Virus record (IMG/VR): IMGVR_UViG_3300050821_007815 | Coordinates: 1-23,858 of that record | Direction: 5' to 3' (one strand) | From: a virus | DNA length: 23,858 nt | Shown: positions 21,751-23,858 of the stretch, piece after piece | Numbering within the stretch: the first letter of the stretch is position 1 | Layout: every line of letters starts with the position of its first letter | Translations under genes and position numbers: made by a program | The notes under the pieces: model-generated | Databases searched by the model: none | Told to the model about the DNA's origin: nothing | Seen by the model: the letters and a program-made list of their open reading frames with translations, nothing else

Positions 21751-22362
21751 CTATACGTCGGAGGCAGGGGGTATCTGAGCCCCCTTGTAGAGCGACAATG
21801 CGTAATTCGCGACCCAGGGGCCCCATTTCGCAAGGTGCACAGGGGTAAAGAGGTCTGAGTGCCCATAGAGCGCAGGCATCCCAGGCTGGAGGTCACAGTT
21901 GAAGTTCTCGATCGAAGAGTCCTCGCCCTCGTACCCCGTGTGTCCCAGTTCCCCCCACGATGAATCAACCAGGTGAAGGTACTCTGCTAATTGAGCAGCC
22001 TCCGTTATCTTATCGCCTGAGTTATACAGTACCCCGATCTTGCGCACTTGCGGAGGACGAATGAGACGGGGATTCAGTGCTCCGTTGATGAATACTGCCC
22101 CTGATATCGGGGCACCGTCATGCATGAGATCGTAACCGATCGCACAGCCGTTGCTGTGTCCTACCCAGATATCCCCTTCCTTCAAGTACGGTCTGATACA
22201 CGACGTTATAATAGGATTCAGAATACGCGTCGCTAGTCCTGCTATCCAGGGGTAGTCAGGAAACAGAACCTCAAATCCAACTGCTTCTAAAAAAGGTATG
22301 AGCCCCATCACAGCGGGATTGTGTTCGGGTGTATGAATCCCATGACAGAGATGAATTCGCAT
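21751..22362 (-). CDS. Alpha/beta hydrolase-fold protein, 203 aa
   Basis: The nucleophile elbow GHSNG is at residues 68-72 with Ser70. Asp117 in SGDKI and His168 in a YGHSD turn complete a plausible catalytic triad. The N-terminal CHGIHTPEHN looks like the oxyanion-hole region. The protein has no signal peptide and is 203 residues, short for a hydrolase. It lies last in the leftward lysis block but has its own AGGAG site and a terminator before it. It could act on cell-envelope lipids or esters during lysis or have an unrelated esterase role; substrate unknown. Confidence 0.75.
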   Translation of the reverse strand: MRIHLCHGIHTPEHNPAVMGLIPFLEAVGFEVLFPDYPWIAGLATRILNPIITSCIRPYLKEGDIWVGHSNGCAIGYDLMHDGAPISGAVFINGALNPRLIRPPQVRKIGVLYNSGDKITEAAQLAEYLHLVDSSWGELGHTGYEGEDSSIENFNCDLQPGMPALYGHSDLFTPVHLAKWGPWVANYALSLYKGAQIPPASDV

Positions 22363-22372
22363 ACGGTCTCCT

Positions 22373-22402
22373 AAAACCCCGCTGCAGTGAACCTACAGCG
22401 GG
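22373..22402 (-). terminator. Leftward rho-independent terminator
   Basis: On the minus strand CCCGCTG (22402-22396) pairs with CAGCGGG (22384-22378) around an 11-base loop and is followed by GTTTTA. It lies between the 95-residue gene and the hydrolase gene, about 25 bases after the first stop, so the hydrolase may be expressed only by read-through or by its own promoter. Confidence 0.75.
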
Positions 22403-22426
22403 TAAAGCCTGTACCGGAAAAGTTTC

Positions 22427-22714
22427 TTACGTTGTGGGCGCACCTGCAGCGGGCACAGACATCGTTTTCAGACTCGTAGCCCAGCTGGTCAGCTTGGCAT
22501 TGAGTTCCGACTGAACAACACTGATTTCAGCAGTCACTAATCCTGGCAACTGCAGTTCGATATTGCCGAGCAGGATCTTGGATGCCGCATCAACACGCTG
22601 CGGGATCAGAGCGGGATCTCCCGTCAGTACCGTCGTGAAGAAAGTCTGCAGTTCAGTCACCACATTCAACAGAACAGGAGCAGCCGCCACAAGAGCGGGA
22701 TTCGGGTTACTCAT
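22427..22714 (-). CDS. Alanine/leucine-rich hypothetical protein, 95 aa
   Basis: The ATG (22714) has GGAGT eight bases upstream. The product is rich in alanine, valine and leucine but with regular polar residues, so it looks like amphipathic helices rather than membrane helices, ending in a short proline/alanine/threonine tail. It lies just downstream of the holin-like gene, 32 bases after its stop. A lysis-accessory or small structural role is possible; no family recognised. Confidence 0.65.
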   Translation of the reverse strand: MSNPNPALVAAAPVLLNVVTELQTFFTTVLTGDPALIPQRVDAASKILLGNIELQLPGLVTAEISVVQSELNAKLTSWATSLKTMSVPAAGAPTT

Positions 22715-22741
22715 TTTGATAGTACTCCAAGAGTTTGATTC

Positions 22742-22759
22742 GCCGACTAAGTTGTCGGC
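22742..22759 (-). other. Hairpin overlapping the holin-like stop codon
   Basis: On the minus strand GCCGAC (22759-22754) pairs with GTCGGC (22747-22742) around a 6-base loop that contains most of the TAG stop codon. It has no T run, so it is more likely an RNA-processing or translation-tuning element, or chance, than a terminator. Confidence 0.3.
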
Positions 22760-22989
22760 TTCGTAGGAGGGACAGTATCCTCCTTATTACTGTCAACGCT
22801 GTTACGTTGACGCATGAACCAGAAAGACATCACCAACATCAGCACCTCCCTGAGGTTATTGATCAGAGAAACCTTGAACCAACCCAGTCCTTCCATGACA
22901 GCCAGAGCAAAGAAGCCAAGCAGAAACAGAATCGTGATGATAACTTGAGCCCCGGCTATCCCGATATGAGTCATTGTAGGAATCTTCAT
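22747..22989 (-). CDS. Holin-like protein with two membrane segments, 80 aa
   Basis: Holins form pores in the inner membrane at a set time and release the lysozyme. Two hydrophobic segments are visible (about residues 8-31 and 44-60) with a short loop, and a charged, hydrophilic C-terminal tail (about 61-80), as in class II holins. It is next to the lysozyme gene, and its ATG overlaps the lysozyme stop (ATGA on the minus strand). A second membrane protein gene lies upstream (23420-23803), so which acts as holin is not settled. Confidence 0.7.
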   Translation of the reverse strand: MKIPTMTHIGIAGAQVIITILFLLGFFALAVMEGLGWFKVSLINNLREVLMLVMSFWFMRQRNSVDSNKEDTVPPTKPTT

Positions 22990-23423
22990 AACTTAGGTAT
23001 CCATAACCCCGTAGCAAGCATCAGTGATTCACGGTATGCTCGCTTGGGAGTCTGATTGACCCAATTCGACATCAGACATTGTTTTGCAGCCTCTGCATAA
23101 TCTTTACCTCCTAACGCAGCTCTCAACTTAGGCCATGCTGCTAATGACCCGAGTTGATAGCACATGGATCCAAGCGCTGCCTGCTGCATATTGTTACAGT
23201 CATCGAAACGGGGCAGCTCCATAGCAAACTTCCAAGCCTCATCTGCATCCAGAATCAACTGAGCATCAGATTGCTCCTTAGTCCACACCAGTCCTTTGTG
23301 ACCTGACTCGACATACGGCAGATCATGTCCCCATCCGATTTCCCAATAACCTTTGCTGTCGGGAATCGCATCGAGCGTCAGTCCTTCCTCCTCTTGCAAC
23401 AGCTTGATCAACAGTTCATTCAT
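22986..23423 (-). CDS. T4-type lysozyme (GH24 endolysin), 145 aa, with Glu in place of the catalytic Thr
   Basis: This is the endolysin cutting the glycan backbone of peptidoglycan. The family pattern fits T4 lysozyme: Glu13-Gly14 matches Glu11-Gly12, and Asp22 matches Asp20, both nine residues apart. The C-terminal part also aligns (NQTP-x-RA near 128-134). The third T4 active-site residue, Thr26, is Glu28 here (GYWEIGWGH). In T4 lysozyme, the T26E mutant forms a covalent adduct with cleaved substrate, so this natural residue is notable. There is no signal peptide, so release likely needs the holin. The start overlaps the upstream stop by four bases. Confidence 0.88.
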   Translation of the reverse strand: MNELLIKLLQEEEGLTLDAIPDSKGYWEIGWGHDLPYVESGHKGLVWTKEQSDAQLILDADEAWKFAMELPRFDDCNNMQQAALGSMCYQLGSLAAWPKLRAALGGKDYAEAAKQCLMSNWVNQTPKRAYRESLMLATGLWIPKL

Positions 23424-23803
23424 CTTGAGTTCCTCTCTTGTCGATCTACTAATACCGCTACCTGAGATGTCATCGCATTGATAGTGCTCCTCATATCGTC
23501 TCGTGCGTGAGTTTCCCTTTTGTCTATGTCCTCAATCTTATTTTCTATCCTAATAAGATGATTGACATTCTCCTGATGCATCACAAGACGATCAGCCCGC
23601 AACTGCTTCAATGCGGCTTCTAACTCTAATCGCGTCACAGTGGTTTTCTCCAACGCGTCTATTTTCTTAGTGTGGCCCTCTAACTGAGTGATAGCTCGAT
23701 GCACAATCCATTTCAGAGGAGCCAGTATTACAGCGGCGACTGCTGTGATGACCCACGCGGCAACCTGCAGTACTCTCCATCCGTCAACCTGCATATCAGA
23801 CAT
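23420..23803 (-). CDS. Membrane-anchored coiled-coil protein of the lysis cassette, 127 aa
   Basis: The N-terminal part has one hydrophobic helix (about 11-34), followed by a long charged helical region (about 35-115) with heptad-like spacing, likely a coiled coil. This arrangement is common for phage lysis proteins such as XhlA-type or small holin-associated membrane proteins, but no definite family can be named. Spanin functions cannot be excluded, although no lipoprotein partner was seen. The ATG follows AGAGGAGTGGGTA. It is the first gene of the leftward unit after a terminator. Confidence 0.7.
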   Translation of the reverse strand: MSDMQVDGWRVLQVAAWVITAVAAVILAPLKWIVHRAITQLEGHTKKIDALEKTTVTRLELEAALKQLRADRLVMHQENVNHLIRIENKIEDIDKRETHARDDMRSTINAMTSQVAVLVDRQERNSR

Positions 23804-23826
23804 TACCCACTCCTCTTTTAGAATTC

Positions 23827-23853
23827 AAAAAGGACGGGCGCCGGGCTCCCGTC
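23827..23853 (-). terminator. Leftward terminator before the lysis cassette
   Basis: On the minus strand GACGGG (23853-23848) pairs with CCCGTC (23838-23833) around a 9-base loop and is followed by CCTTTTT (down to 23827). It would end transcription of a leftward gene lying to the right of the window, which separates that gene from the lysis genes. Confidence 0.7.
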
Positions 23854-23858
23854 AACTT

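Noticed and set aside
21650-21795. TGTAGAGCG repeated at about 21651 and 21786
   Set aside because: A nine-base direct match with one copy in a terminator loop and the other inside the hydrolase gene; likely chance.
1-23858. AGTTGACG at the left end matches the reverse complement of the right end (CGTCAACT), suggesting terminal inverted repeats
   Set aside because: Eight bases with a one-base offset is easily chance, the right end is inside a terminator, and a family A polymerase phage need not have such ends. The window edges may be arbitrary.
1-23858. CRISPR array, insertion sequence or integrase attachment site
   Set aside because: No regularly spaced repeats, transposase, integrase or tRNA-like attachment core was found on either strand.

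Overview
The window looks like about half of the genome of a tailed, double-stranded DNA bacteriophage. Small genes are packed tightly and often overlap by 4 bases (ATGA). It carries its own replication enzymes, nucleotide-metabolism genes and a holin/endolysin cassette, and no rRNA, tRNA or cellular housekeeping genes are visible. The T4-type lysozyme and the general style suggest a Gram-negative host, but nothing here names it. No capsid, tail, portal, terminase, integrase or repressor gene was recognised, so the virion genes probably lie outside the window.

Layout. 1-418 is a gene-free leader with inverted repeats and a strong hairpin just upstream of the first gene. 419-2226 holds small early genes of unknown function. 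2250-2328 can fold into a three-part RNA structure ahead of a DUF932 gene (2371-3504). 3504-6092 carries a histone-H1-like acidic/basic protein, a ParB-like protein of lower G+C, and small proteins. 6103-12160 is the most informative block: queD, queE, queC, folE and queF, followed after four genes by a GTG-started dpdA-like gene. 12153-15673 holds a putative sliding clamp and a family A DNA polymerase with an intact proofreading domain. 15681-18351 has a nucleoside deoxyribosyltransferase-like protein, a PD-(D/E)XK nuclease, a DUF3310 protein and ThyX. 18348-21634 ends the rightward block with a 674-residue protein containing a DUF2135-like domain. A strong terminator at 21644-21675 closes it. 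From 23858 down to 21751 the other strand carries a lysis region: a membrane/coiled-coil protein, a T4-type lysozyme, a holin-like protein, a 95-residue protein and an alpha/beta hydrolase.

How the genes fit together. FolE, QueD, QueE, QueC and QueF form a complete route from GTP to preQ1 (7-aminomethyl-7-deazaguanine). The DpdA-like protein belongs to the transglycosylase family that swaps guanine in DNA for a 7-deazaguanine base. The simplest reading is that this phage replaces some guanines in its DNA with preQ1 to evade host restriction. ThyX, a MazG-like protein, DUF3310 and the deoxyribosyltransferase-like protein probably adjust nucleotide pools while the phage polymerase and clamp copy the genome. 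Systems of this kind have been described in other phages. The less familiar points here are the candidate structured RNA, the uncharacterised genes inside the deazaguanine operon, the membrane microproteins, and a lysozyme whose usual catalytic threonine position is glutamate.
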